Below, one piece after another: positions 52,529 to 60,979 of a DNA stretch of 64,000 nucleotides (its first letter is position 1; each line of letters starts with the position of its first letter). Both the position numbers and the translations under genes were made by a program. Source of the stretch: Sphingomonas sp. So64.6b (lineage in GTDB: Bacteria; Pseudomonadota; Alphaproteobacteria; Sphingomonadales; Sphingomonadaceae); assembly GCF_014171475.1 (NCBI RefSeq), contig NZ_CP048817.1, positions 4,618,501 to 4,682,500 on the forward strand, in the 5' to 3' direction. The notes below the pieces were generated by a model. The model had not been told where the DNA came from. It saw nothing but the letters and a program-made list of their open reading frames with translations, and did not search any database.

Positions 52529-54017
52529 TCAGCCCAACCATCCCAAACAACACCGCTCACACACCCAATCACGCCCCCTCTTCGCCCCGATCAAATGCCG
52601 CTCGACAATCCCGCAGTACCGCAACGCCTCATCCCGCCTTCCCCGCAAAATGAGCATGCGTTGCAGGTACGGCGCGCACGCCATCCATCCCTCATGCATC
52701 GCGGCAAGCTCCTTCATCGTGGTCAGCGGCGCGCGCAGGCTGGCCAGCGTCTCGCGCTGGCTCGGCGGTGGCGGCATTCGATAAGTCACCGCTCCCGCCG
52801 CCATATCGATGATCACCTCTTCGGGCGGCGGCATCGGCTCGCCCGATTGAACCCTCAGATCCTCGGCCACTTGCTGCAGTTCCAGCCATGCCGCGCGATA
52901 GGCGCTTGCCGCCGCCACGGTCCGCGACGGACCCGCTGCCTCGGCCACCGCCGTCGCGGCACCGCCCCGCATCATTGTCTTCCCCGTCATCGTCTCCGCC
53001 GTGATCCCACCGCGCGTCGCCCACCGCGCGCGCCCCGCGCAACGCCTCCTGCTCCATGAGCCGCTCGTGCTGCCCACGGTCATGCTCCGCCATCGTGCGC
53101 AGTGACCGGTCGCGTAGCTGCTCTTCGGCGCGCCGCGTATCGGGCTCGATCTGCCGGGCGTAACGCTGCGGCAAATGCGCCGCGATCAACTGGCGCGCAT
53201 CGTCCAGCGCGAACCACTCGCACCACGCCACCGTTTTGTCATACCCCTCCGGCATCGCCTCGATTGCCGGCCGCTGCGCCGGCAACGCCGTCTGCCACTC
53301 GGCATGCATCGCCGCCAGCGCGTCCACCGACAGCGTCTCGCCCGGTGCTGCCCCCGGCCACGTCGCCGTGCCGCGCACCCGTCCGATCGCCACATCATCG
53401 GGGTGCGGCACCGGCGCGGCCAGCTCGATCTTCAGCAGCGCCGCCCTGGTCAATATTTGCGTCCACACCACCTTATACTCGACCGCCGCCTCAAAGCCCG
53501 GCAACGCGTCGGGCGGGAAGGACCATGCCGGCGCGCGCGGCGGCGCTGGCGCGGGGGCCGCCCCTCGCTCCGCCCCCCGCTCAGCCATCACCCGCTCCGC
53601 CGCCGCGCGCGCCTCCGCCGCGCGCGCCTCCGCCGCCTCCGACTGCATCACCAGCCGCGCCAGCGTCGCGGTGGCCAGCCGGTTGCCCCGCGCCGCGCGG
53701 ATCGCGATCTCGCGGAACGCCGCCTGCATCGCCGGTATCTCGACATAGCGCCCGCCCGCCTTGACCCGCACCATGCGCATCGCTTCGGCCATCAGCATCT
53801 CATGCACCGATTCCGCGGGCAGCCGCGGGACCGGCTCGTGCGACGGCTTCACTTTGCGTGTCCGGCCGCCGGGATTGGCGCGATTGCCCTTTTTGAACTG
53901 ATGCGCTTTCGGCGGTTTGCCCCGACCGACCTCATAGCCGACCTCATAGTCGCCTGGGCGGTTCTCCGCCGTCTCCACGGGGTCGGTGCGATTCAACTCT
54001 TCGTCTGACGTCGTCAT
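52529..54017 (-). pseudogene. DUF5681 protein interrupted by a frameshift
   Basis: The N-terminal frame begins with TTSDEELNRTDPVE and carries the DUF5681 motif AHQFKKGNRANPGGRTRK, then runs coherently to ERLMEQEALRGARAVGDARW near 53030. From there the coherent protein continues in another frame (SRTVAAASAYRAAWLELQQV to KRGRDWVCERCC), ending at 52529. The original frame degenerates to Gly/Arg/Asp repeats. One base has probably been gained or lost at about 52980-53050 in a very GC-rich stretch. A true mutation, a sequencing error or a programmed shift are all possible. GGAG precedes ATG 54017. The function is unknown. Confidence 0.7.
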
Positions 54018-54409
54018 GCCTTGTCTCCGGCGCACGGGCATTGCGCGTCGCCGCAAAAGCGCATTCGGCAGATTGGTTGAATCGAGCAGACATGATTTTC
54101 GTACCCATCACTTGCCCGTTTTCCCGCAGGCACACCGGAATCTTCCCGTCGCGCCGCCCCGTTTTTCCCGCAGCTTCCCGCAAGGATGCCCGAAAAGCAT
54201 GTTCCGTTAAGAGCCCTCATCGCTGCGCGAAAAAAGCCCGCCGCGATGCCGCCCGCGCTCGCGCGCCTGTTGCCGGTGCCCGTATCCGCATCCTTGCCGT
54301 CCGGGCCACGGACCGCACCTCGTTCACCTGCTCATCGCACCACCCCATCGCGGAGCGTTTGGCCGCGCGGCTCGTTGGATCGCGAAAGCGGCAAAGCTGG
54401 AGCATCGAC

Positions 54410-55060
54410 ATGGATGAGGCAGGCAAGGGCATTGGCAACATCGTCGCGCCCTGGCGTTTCCTGGTCTTTGCCGCGGTCTCGATCGGCGCCGGCACGGCGT
54501 TGGTCGGGGCGCTTGGCTGGCGCGATGGCGTGATGCTCGGCTTCGACATCGGCGCGCTGCTTTTCATGATCTTGTGCGTGCCGCTCTTCTCGCACGAGGC
54601 GGAGGACATGCGGCGTGCGGCCAGGCGCAATGACGGCAATCGCGCGCTGTTGCTCGCGCTCAGCGCGCTCGTCAGCGGCGTCATCATGGTCACCGTGGCA
54701 GGCGTGCTGATGCAGCAGGGCGCGCGCAAGCCGCTCGAAATCGCGCTCGTGGTTGCCACGCTGTGCCTGTCATGGCTGTTCAGCAACCTCGTCTATGCGC
54801 TGCACTATGCGCACCTCTATTATCGCGCCGGAGGTGACGGAAAGGATTGCGGCGGTCTCGATTTTCCCGGCACCAGCGAACCGGACTATTGGGATTTCGC
54901 CTATTTCTCGTCCTGTCTGGGCATGACGTTCCAGACCTCCGATATCGACATCACCGCGGCGCGCATCCGCCGCATCGGCATGTTCCACGGCCTCGCCGCG
55001 TTCGTGTTCAACATCGGCGTCATCGCCTTTTCGATCAATGTGCTCGGCAGTGGCGGATAA
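54410..55060 (+). CDS. DUF1345 integral membrane protein
   Basis: 216 residues with about five membrane helices (FLVFAAVSIGAGTALVGALG, LALSALVSGVIMVTVAGVLM, IALVVATLCLSWLFSNLVYA and others) and the DUF1345 signature PDYWDFAYFSSCLGMTFQTS with the following DIDITAARIR. The function is unknown. I chose ATG 54410, seven bases after GGAG; the open frame extends to 54041 but reads as low-complexity sequence. The next gene starts directly after its stop codon. Confidence 0.85.
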   Translation: MDEAGKGIGNIVAPWRFLVFAAVSIGAGTALVGALGWRDGVMLGFDIGALLFMILCVPLFSHEAEDMRRAARRNDGNRALLLALSALVSGVIMVTVAGVLMQQGARKPLEIALVVATLCLSWLFSNLVYALHYAHLYYRAGGDGKDCGGLDFPGTSEPDYWDFAYFSSCLGMTFQTSDIDITAARIRRIGMFHGLAAFVFNIGVIAFSINVLGSGG

Positions 55061-56029
55061 ATGCCGGATGAAGCGGGCAGGGCGGGTCGCCGCAACGGCG
55101 CAGATAAGGACGACAGGATCGTGAACGACAAGCGTGTGTGTTTCGACTTCGAAATCGACTTCGCCAATGGCGGCGGGATTCAGGGGCAGGATTTCCGCCT
55201 CGACATCGACGGCGACGACATCGCCGACGCGGCGCTGGCCGCCTATATCATCGCCGATCTCCGCTTGCTCATGGTCGGGGCGGTGCGCATCCTGAACAAG
55301 CGCATCATCGCGGAACGCCATAAGCGTACCGCGGCGGCGGCGGCGATCGCGCCTTCGGACGGCGTTGCGGGGCGCCGCATCGACCTCAGCCATATCATCG
55401 AAGACGGCATGGTGACCTATAAGGGGCTGCCCGCGCCGATCATGTGCGATCATTTGTCGCGCGAACGCTCCCGCGCACTCTATGCCGAGGGTACCGAATT
55501 TCAGATCGGCAAGATCGAACTGGTCGGCAATACCGGGACGTATCTCGACACGCCCTATCATCGCTATGCCGATGGGTATGATCTGGCCGCGCTCGACCTC
55601 GATCGGGTCAGCGCGGTGCCGGCGCTGGTCGTGCGGGTCGAGGGCAGCGCCGACCGCGCGATCGACTGGGCGGTGTTCGCCGCGACGGATGTCGCCGGCC
55701 ATGCCGTGCTGGTCCATACCGGCTGGGCGAAGCATTGGCGGACCGACCAATATTTCGAAGGCCATCCCTTCCTGACCGCCGCGGCCGCGGCCTATCTCCG
55801 CGACAAGGGCGCGCTGCTCGTCGGCATCGATTCGTTCAACATCGACGATGTCTCGGGCGGGGAACGACCGGTCCATTCGATCCTGCTCGGCGCCGGCATT
55901 CCGATCGTCGAGCACATGACCAATCTCGATGCGCTGCCGAACCATGGGTTTCGCTTCTGGGCCGTGCCGCCGAAGATCAGCGAGATGGGCACCTTCCCGG
56001 TACGCGCCCATGCGCAGCTTATGACATAG
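55061..56029 (+). CDS. Cyclase-family hydrolase with an extra N-terminal domain
   Basis: 322 residues. The C-terminal 210 form a kynurenine-formamidase-like cyclase domain: RRIDLSHIIEDGMVTYKGLP, then IELVGNTGTYLDTPYHRYAD, a variant of HxGTHxDxPxH in which the first His is Asn and the second Tyr, and DAYVLVHTGW-like and GIDSFNIDD blocks. The N-terminal 90 residues (VCFDFEIDFANGGGIQGQDF to LRLLMVGAVRILNKRI) look like a separate small domain fused to it. The altered metal-binding residues may mean different metal use or substrate. It is probably co-transcribed with the DUF1345 gene. A GTG at 55121 is an alternative start. Confidence 0.78.
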   Translation: MPDEAGRAGRRNGADKDDRIVNDKRVCFDFEIDFANGGGIQGQDFRLDIDGDDIADAALAAYIIADLRLLMVGAVRILNKRIIAERHKRTAAAAAIAPSDGVAGRRIDLSHIIEDGMVTYKGLPAPIMCDHLSRERSRALYAEGTEFQIGKIELVGNTGTYLDTPYHRYADGYDLAALDLDRVSAVPALVVRVEGSADRAIDWAVFAATDVAGHAVLVHTGWAKHWRTDQYFEGHPFLTAAAAAYLRDKGALLVGIDSFNIDDVSGGERPVHSILLGAGIPIVEHMTNLDALPNHGFRFWAVPPKISEMGTFPVRAHAQLMT

Positions 56030-56172
56030 GAATCCTGCATTGATGGGGAGGCGGCAGACAAAACCGCCCCAACTCTCCGCGATCATATAAGGTATATAAT
56101 CAGACTATTATATGTCTGGAGGACATGATGCTCGCAATCTCGTCATTACCGCACGCCGCCAAGGGCGGAAGG

Positions 56173-56568
56173 TCAGGGTCGATCATATGGCACGAACTGA
56201 CCCACGCGGCACGACGCGCTGGCAATCCTGGTAGCGCGATCGAGGACCTGGAAAGTGTCGTTACGGCATAAACGCGAATCGGACGGCTTGACCACCAGCA
56301 CGGTGTCCTCGCGCAGTGCGGGGCATGTATCGCCGACATTCATCCGCCAGATCCTCTTGCCCGACTGGCGATAGAGAATGGTGTGGGCATCGACGATCAT
56401 CGGGCCATCGACGCGCGACAGGACGATGCAGTCGCTCGGCGCGCCGGGCGACCGGCCGGCGAGTTCCTGCGACAGCCAGCTGCCTTTCCTGGCCGCAACC
56501 GAGCCGGTCGCGGTTCCGCCGATCGCGAGGATGGCGAGCAGGAGGGGGATGGATTTGGCGATGATCAT
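56173..56568 (-). CDS. DUF6491-like small exported protein
   Basis: 131 residues with a signal peptide (IAKSIPLLLAILAIGGTATG). The mature part has cysteines in SDCIVLSRVDG, GDTCPALRED, DSRLCRNDTF and SASCRVGQFV, spaced as in DUF6491, probably forming two disulfides. The function is unknown. AAGGACCAGG precedes ATG 56568; the longer open frame to 56772 is rejected. Confidence 0.7.
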   Translation of the reverse strand: MIIAKSIPLLLAILAIGGTATGSVAARKGSWLSQELAGRSPGAPSDCIVLSRVDGPMIVDAHTILYRQSGKRIWRMNVGDTCPALREDTVLVVKPSDSRLCRNDTFQVLDRATRIASASCRVGQFVPYDRP

Positions 56569-56825
56569 GACCTGGTCCTTTCGCGAGTGGTGACGGCGAC
56601 GCGGCGACAGGCGATGCTGAACGGGCGGTGGTGCCGGATCGGGGCGCCGATCCGGCCGGCGCGCACCGTGGAAGCGCCGCATGTGACAGTCCGCCGACAC
56701 TTTGGTGCACGAAATCTTACCCCGCTTGCATCGCCGCTGCTTTATTAGTATACGGTATATTGTAGGGCACAAAGGGAATTAGGGGTGCCCACACTGGCGT
56801 CAACGGCCTGAGGGGTGGAAAAAAC
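56569..56825. promoter_or_regulatory. Divergent control region before the TonB-dependent receptor
   Basis: Gene-free and AT-rich near 56740-56765, with GTATACGGTATATTG. A similar element, TATAAGGTATATAAT, lies at 56086-56100 beyond the DUF6491 gene. The shared GGTATAT core could be an operator for receptor expression. A further run of A residues precedes the ATG of the receptor. Confidence 0.35.
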
Positions 56826-59639
56826 ATGAAGATCAAGACGTTCCTGCAGATCACGAGCGGCATGAGCGCGCTAATGATCGCACTCGGCGCAACCGCCGCA
56901 TCGGCCGAATCGCCTGGTGTGGATCCGGCCCCGAACGCTTCAGCCGCCAGCGCCATCGCGCCGGCCGCTCAGGATGCGCCCGTAGCCGCCGATCAGGAGG
57001 CCGACGACACCGACATCATCGTCTACGGCATCCGCCAGAGCCTCTCCAAGGCGGCCGATAAGAAGAAGAACGCCAAGCAGATCGTCGATTCGATCGTGTC
57101 CGAAGACGTCGGCAAGCTGCCCGACAACAATGTGCCCGAAGCGCTGTCACGCGTGACCGGCGTGCAAATCGATCGTGAACGCGGCCAAGGCCAGAACGTC
57201 ACGATCCGCGGGCAGGGCGGCGTGCAGACGACGATCAACGGCAACAGCACCAGCCTGGGCGAAGCGCGTTCGATCAACCTTGCCGATATTCCGGCCGAAT
57301 TGCTGAAGTCCGTCGATGTCTACAAGACCCGTACCGCCGATCAGGTCGAAGGCAGCATTTCCGGCACCGTCAACGTCGAACTGCGTCGCCCGCTCGACCT
57401 GAAAAAGGGCCTGACCGTCGCGGGCAGCGTGCGTGGCGTGTATGAAGACATCTCCAAGAAGGTCAGCCCTTACGCCAGCCTGTTGGTCGGCGGTCGCTGG
57501 GACACCGGCATCGGTGAAATCGGCGTGCTGCTCAATGGGTCATATACGCGCACGAACTATTTTGAGAATTTCATTGAGAGTGAATCGCCGGATGTCGCTT
57601 GCTGCCGGAATTCGGATACCGGCGAAGTTATTGCCAACACGCCGCTCGCGTCCATTCCAGTCAACTTGCAGGGTACAATTATTCCCTACCGCGCCTATTA
57701 CGGCCTGGAACGGGGCAATGTGAAGCGGCCGTCGCTCAACGCGGTGATCCAATGGCGCGCCAATGACCAGTTAGATTTTGTCCTGGAGGGCGGCTATATC
57801 GGTTCACGCGAACAGCGACAGAGCGAGCGACTGTTCATTCAGCCGCGCGAAAACGGCACGATTACCAACATCATCGTGGGCGCGGACGGGCGTACGGCGC
57901 AACAGGTGACGAACAACAATCCTAACGGCGTGCTGGCCGGGGTGGATTCGATCTACAACACCTTCCGCTCGAACCTCTACACCACCAATTTCGAGGCACA
58001 CTGGCGCGGCGACCGCGCCCAGATCAATGCCAGCGCGCAATATAACTGGAGCAACGACGGCTATTATTTCGTCGAGCAAATCCTGCGTTTCCGCAACCAA
58101 ACGTCGGCGACGGTCAATTTCAATTCCGATCAGGTGCCCGGTGGCGCGCCATCGATCAGCTTTGGCAATACCGATCTCACCAATATCGCCAACTATGGCG
58201 TTGATCGTTTTCAGGACAATAAAGGCCAGTCGAACAACAAGGAATTCGCCGGTCAGGTCGATCTGACGCTGCAACTGAGCGACGCGAGCCTGTTGCGCTC
58301 GCTACAGACCGGTTTCCGCTACTCGACTCGCGATAGTGATCGTTCCTACGGCTATCGTGACGGCTTCCCGCGCGTGAACGGCGTGGCGGCGCCCCTGTCG
58401 GCTTTTCCGGGTGGAAATCAGGCAGTATTAGTTTCTCCCCTGATCGATGGGGTGACCACCCCGCAGTGGTTCCAGATTCCTGGTGCTGTATTGCTCGACA
58501 ATATCGGGGCGATCCGCTCCTATATCCAGCAGACCGACCCCGGTAGTGCGGCGCGTTTCGCCAGCGAATTCCCGTCACAAGATCGTGGACAGACCTGGAC
58601 GACCAACGAGAACACGTTCGCCGCCTATGCCCAGATCAACTACGCGTTCAAGCTGGGCTTCCCGATCGATGGTGTGGCAGGTGTTCGCTATACCAATACC
58701 TACGGATCGGTGAAAAGCTTCGACTATCGTCCAGGAGACGCTAGTACTGGTGGCCAGGACATCGTGCGCGAAGCAACCGGGCGCGGAAACTACACCGATA
58801 TCCTGCCGAGCATCAACGCGATCGTGCATTTCACGCCGAAGGTGCAGTTGCGGCTTGCCTACACGCAGAACGTACAGCGTCCCGGCTTCTATGATCTGCG
58901 TCCGTTCGCCTTTGTGGAAACGCGCGCTAGCCCGCCGATCGTGTTTGCCGGCAACCCCGACCTCAAGGCGCAACGCGGCACCAACTGGGATGCGTCATTG
59001 GAATATTATTTCGGACGCGCCGGATCGATCACGCTGGCCGGCTATATCAAGTCCGCAAGCGGCTATCTCTATTACAGCCGTGAAGAGGTGGCGGATCTGT
59101 CACGCTACGGCCTGCCTGGGCAATCCGGATTCGTCGAGCAGCAACGCAATGCCGGCAACGGCACGTTCAAGGGCATCGAGGCAAGCGCCCAGAGCTTCTT
59201 CGATTTCCTTCCGGGTTTCTGGCGCAACTTCGGTGCCAGCGCCAACTTCACCTATCTGGCGAAGGCGCGCGTCGAATATCCGTATCCGGAGGATTTCCCC
59301 GGCGCGTTCGACTTCCCCGGCACCTCGAAATACACGGTGAACGCGGCACTTTATTACGATACGCCGACCTTCAGCACGCGCGTCGCGTATAATTACCGGT
59401 CGAGCTATCGTCTCAACGTCTTCGTCGATAACCCGGAATATTCGCCTTACAACGGCAACACCTCACGGCTGGATGCGGCGGTCAACTTCACGCCGGTCAA
59501 GTTCATGACGTTGTCGCTGGAGGGCACCAACCTGCTCGGTGACGACAACAGGCGCTATTTCGGGCAGCAGAAGCTGCTGCCGCTTGGCGTTCGTTTCCAG
59601 GCGCGCACGCTCCAGGCAAGCGCCCGTTTCCGCTTTTAG
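56826..59639 (+). CDS. TonB-dependent receptor, Caulobacter type
   Basis: 937 residues: a signal peptide, a short linker, a plug domain (IIVYGIRQSLSKAADKKKNA, LPDNNVPEALSRVTGVQIDR, IRGQGGVQTTINGNS) and a 22-strand barrel ending in ASARFRF with the terminal Phe needed for outer-membrane insertion. This subgroup imports sugars or other large substrates in sphingomonads and Caulobacter, driven by TonB. No regulator or inner-membrane transporter lies beside it to show the substrate. Two lectin-like exported proteins follow, separated by a strong terminator. Confidence 0.95.
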   Translation: MKIKTFLQITSGMSALMIALGATAASAESPGVDPAPNASAASAIAPAAQDAPVAADQEADDTDIIVYGIRQSLSKAADKKKNAKQIVDSIVSEDVGKLPDNNVPEALSRVTGVQIDRERGQGQNVTIRGQGGVQTTINGNSTSLGEARSINLADIPAELLKSVDVYKTRTADQVEGSISGTVNVELRRPLDLKKGLTVAGSVRGVYEDISKKVSPYASLLVGGRWDTGIGEIGVLLNGSYTRTNYFENFIESESPDVACCRNSDTGEVIANTPLASIPVNLQGTIIPYRAYYGLERGNVKRPSLNAVIQWRANDQLDFVLEGGYIGSREQRQSERLFIQPRENGTITNIIVGADGRTAQQVTNNNPNGVLAGVDSIYNTFRSNLYTTNFEAHWRGDRAQINASAQYNWSNDGYYFVEQILRFRNQTSATVNFNSDQVPGGAPSISFGNTDLTNIANYGVDRFQDNKGQSNNKEFAGQVDLTLQLSDASLLRSLQTGFRYSTRDSDRSYGYRDGFPRVNGVAAPLSAFPGGNQAVLVSPLIDGVTTPQWFQIPGAVLLDNIGAIRSYIQQTDPGSAARFASEFPSQDRGQTWTTNENTFAAYAQINYAFKLGFPIDGVAGVRYTNTYGSVKSFDYRPGDASTGGQDIVREATGRGNYTDILPSINAIVHFTPKVQLRLAYTQNVQRPGFYDLRPFAFVETRASPPIVFAGNPDLKAQRGTNWDASLEYYFGRAGSITLAGYIKSASGYLYYSREEVADLSRYGLPGQSGFVEQQRNAGNGTFKGIEASAQSFFDFLPGFWRNFGASANFTYLAKARVEYPYPEDFPGAFDFPGTSKYTVNAALYYDTPTFSTRVAYNYRSSYRLNVFVDNPEYSPYNGNTSRLDAAVNFTPVKFMTLSLEGTNLLGDDNRRYFGQQKLLPLGVRFQARTLQASARFRF

Positions 59640-59697
59640 TGCTTCCACGGTCGCATATGCATTCCGATCTCCCCCCTTATGCGACACCAACCTCCAG

Positions 59698-59727
59698 GGT
59701 CGCGGCTCACGCCGCGGCCTTTTTTTT
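59698..59727 (+). terminator. Rho-independent terminator after the TonB-dependent receptor
   Basis: Stem GGTCGCGGC against GCCGCGGCC (one G-T pair) with loop TCAC, followed by eight T residues. It should end most transcripts from the receptor before the lectin-like genes. Confidence 0.9.
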
Positions 59728-59765
59728 GGGCGGGGCTAGGACAAGCCCTTGATGAGGAGCGGCGT

Positions 59766-60332
59766 ATGAGGATTCTGCCATGGGCGCTCGTCCTTGCGAC
59801 GGCCTTCGCCGCCGCGCCGGCCGCCGCCAAGGACGTGACTGTAAAGGTCGATGCGCGTGCGATGCCGTGGCGTGTCGGGGTCAATCCCAAGATGCCGTTC
59901 GGCCGGGGCGACGGCAAAGGGCCGGCGATCGTCATGGGCATGAATTTGCTGTCCGGCACCAAGGTGCGCTTCAAGGCGACGGGAACCACCGACACGATCG
60001 TCGGGGGCGAGAAGTTCGGCCCGTCGGGTCAGGCCGCTTATGTGACCGATGCCAATCCCGGCGGGTCGGGCAGTTTCTTTCCCAGCCGCTACATTCCGGC
60101 GACGCAATATCCGTTGCGGCTCAATCAGCTGATCGGCAGCTTCATCAACGCCGATGGTGGCATCATCGGTACGCCATTTGCGATCGGCGAGAGCGCGGAG
60201 GTCGAGATTCCCGACGGCGCGGCGGCGATCGCGCTGGGCATCAACGACGATATCTTTTCCGACAATAGCGGCGCGCTGGATGTCGTGGTCAGTTATGCCG
60301 AAGGGAGTGTGTCCGTTGAAGACCCCAAATAG
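59766..60332 (+). CDS. LecA-like exported protein 1
   Basis: 188 residues. A signal peptide (ALVLATAFAAAPAAA-K) is followed by a beta-rich domain. KVRFKATGTTDTIVGGEKFG, then VGE-like GESAEVEIPDGAAAIALGIN with NDDIFSDNSGALDVVVSY, parallels the calcium-dependent galactophilic lectin PA-IL (LecA), in which an N-D ... N-S-G segment near the C-terminus binds calcium and sugar. I infer a secreted or periplasmic carbohydrate-binding protein. GGAG precedes ATG 59766. The next gene overlaps its 3' end. Confidence 0.62.
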   Translation: MRILPWALVLATAFAAAPAAAKDVTVKVDARAMPWRVGVNPKMPFGRGDGKGPAIVMGMNLLSGTKVRFKATGTTDTIVGGEKFGPSGQAAYVTDANPGGSGSFFPSRYIPATQYPLRLNQLIGSFINADGGIIGTPFAIGESAEVEIPDGAAAIALGINDDIFSDNSGALDVVVSYAEGSVSVEDPK

Positions 60333-60873
60333 CATTCTCGCCCGCCCTCTTCTCGCCACGCTAGCCCTGGCCGGTCTGGTCGCGCCGGTCGCTGCCTGGG
60401 GCCGGCAGGTCGTCGTGCAGGTCGATGCGAAATCCGGACCCTGGCTGCCCAAGGCGAACAAGAAGATGCCGTTCGGTCGCGACGCCGGTGCGCCCTTGGT
60501 CGTGCCGGGCATTCCCGACGTGTCGGGTAAGGTGTCGATCTATGCCGAAGGCACGACCATTTCCGCCGGTAACGGCGCGGTCGATGCGAAAGGCGTGGAG
60601 AGCAAGGCGGTCGACGATACCAAGGGGCCGGGCGGCAAAGTCTATCCCAGCCTGTACACGCCCAAGATCCTCTATCCGGCCAATCTCCATGCGCTCGTCG
60701 CGGTGTTCGTCGACGACAAGGGCGTGCTGGTCGGGCGGCCCTTTATCGTCGGCGAAGGCGTTCGCGTGCCGATCCCGGAGGGCGCCAGGGCGCTGTCGCT
60801 CGGTTTTAACGACGTCAGTTTCGCCGGGAACAGCGGGTCGCTGAAGGTCATCGTCGAAATGCCCGACGACTAG
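60316..60873 (+). CDS. LecA-like exported protein 2
   Basis: About 185 residues and a tandem relative of the preceding protein. A signal peptide (ARPLLATLALAGLVAPVAAW) is followed by the same order of blocks: VQVDAKSGPWLPKANKKMPF against VKVDARAMPW...KMPF, and a C-terminal LSLGFNDVSFAGNSGSLKVI with the same N-D ... N-S-G pattern. The start is unusual: TTG 60316, eight bases after GGGAG and overlapping the previous gene by 17 bases; nearby in-frame GTG and ATG codons are alternatives. It was probably formed by duplication. Confidence 0.6.
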   Translation: MKTPNSILARPLLATLALAGLVAPVAAWGRQVVVQVDAKSGPWLPKANKKMPFGRDAGAPLVVPGIPDVSGKVSIYAEGTTISAGNGAVDAKGVESKAVDDTKGPGGKVYPSLYTPKILYPANLHALVAVFVDDKGVLVGRPFIVGEGVRVPIPEGARALSLGFNDVSFAGNSGSLKVIVEMPDD

Positions 60874-60979
60874 GTGCCGGAGTATCTCGCTGGTTCTGCG
60901 GATCTGGGGTGAGTCGATTTTTCCGGGTGTCAGCGGCTATTCGTTCTCAGGTGTTTCGTTCTTCTGGCGTGCCGGCCAG

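Noticed and set aside
56125..56271. 48-codon open frame with GGAGG upstream and a HELTH-like string
   Set aside because: It overlaps the end of the DUF6491 gene on the opposite strand and has no conserved-looking protein character. The zinc-motif likeness is probably chance.
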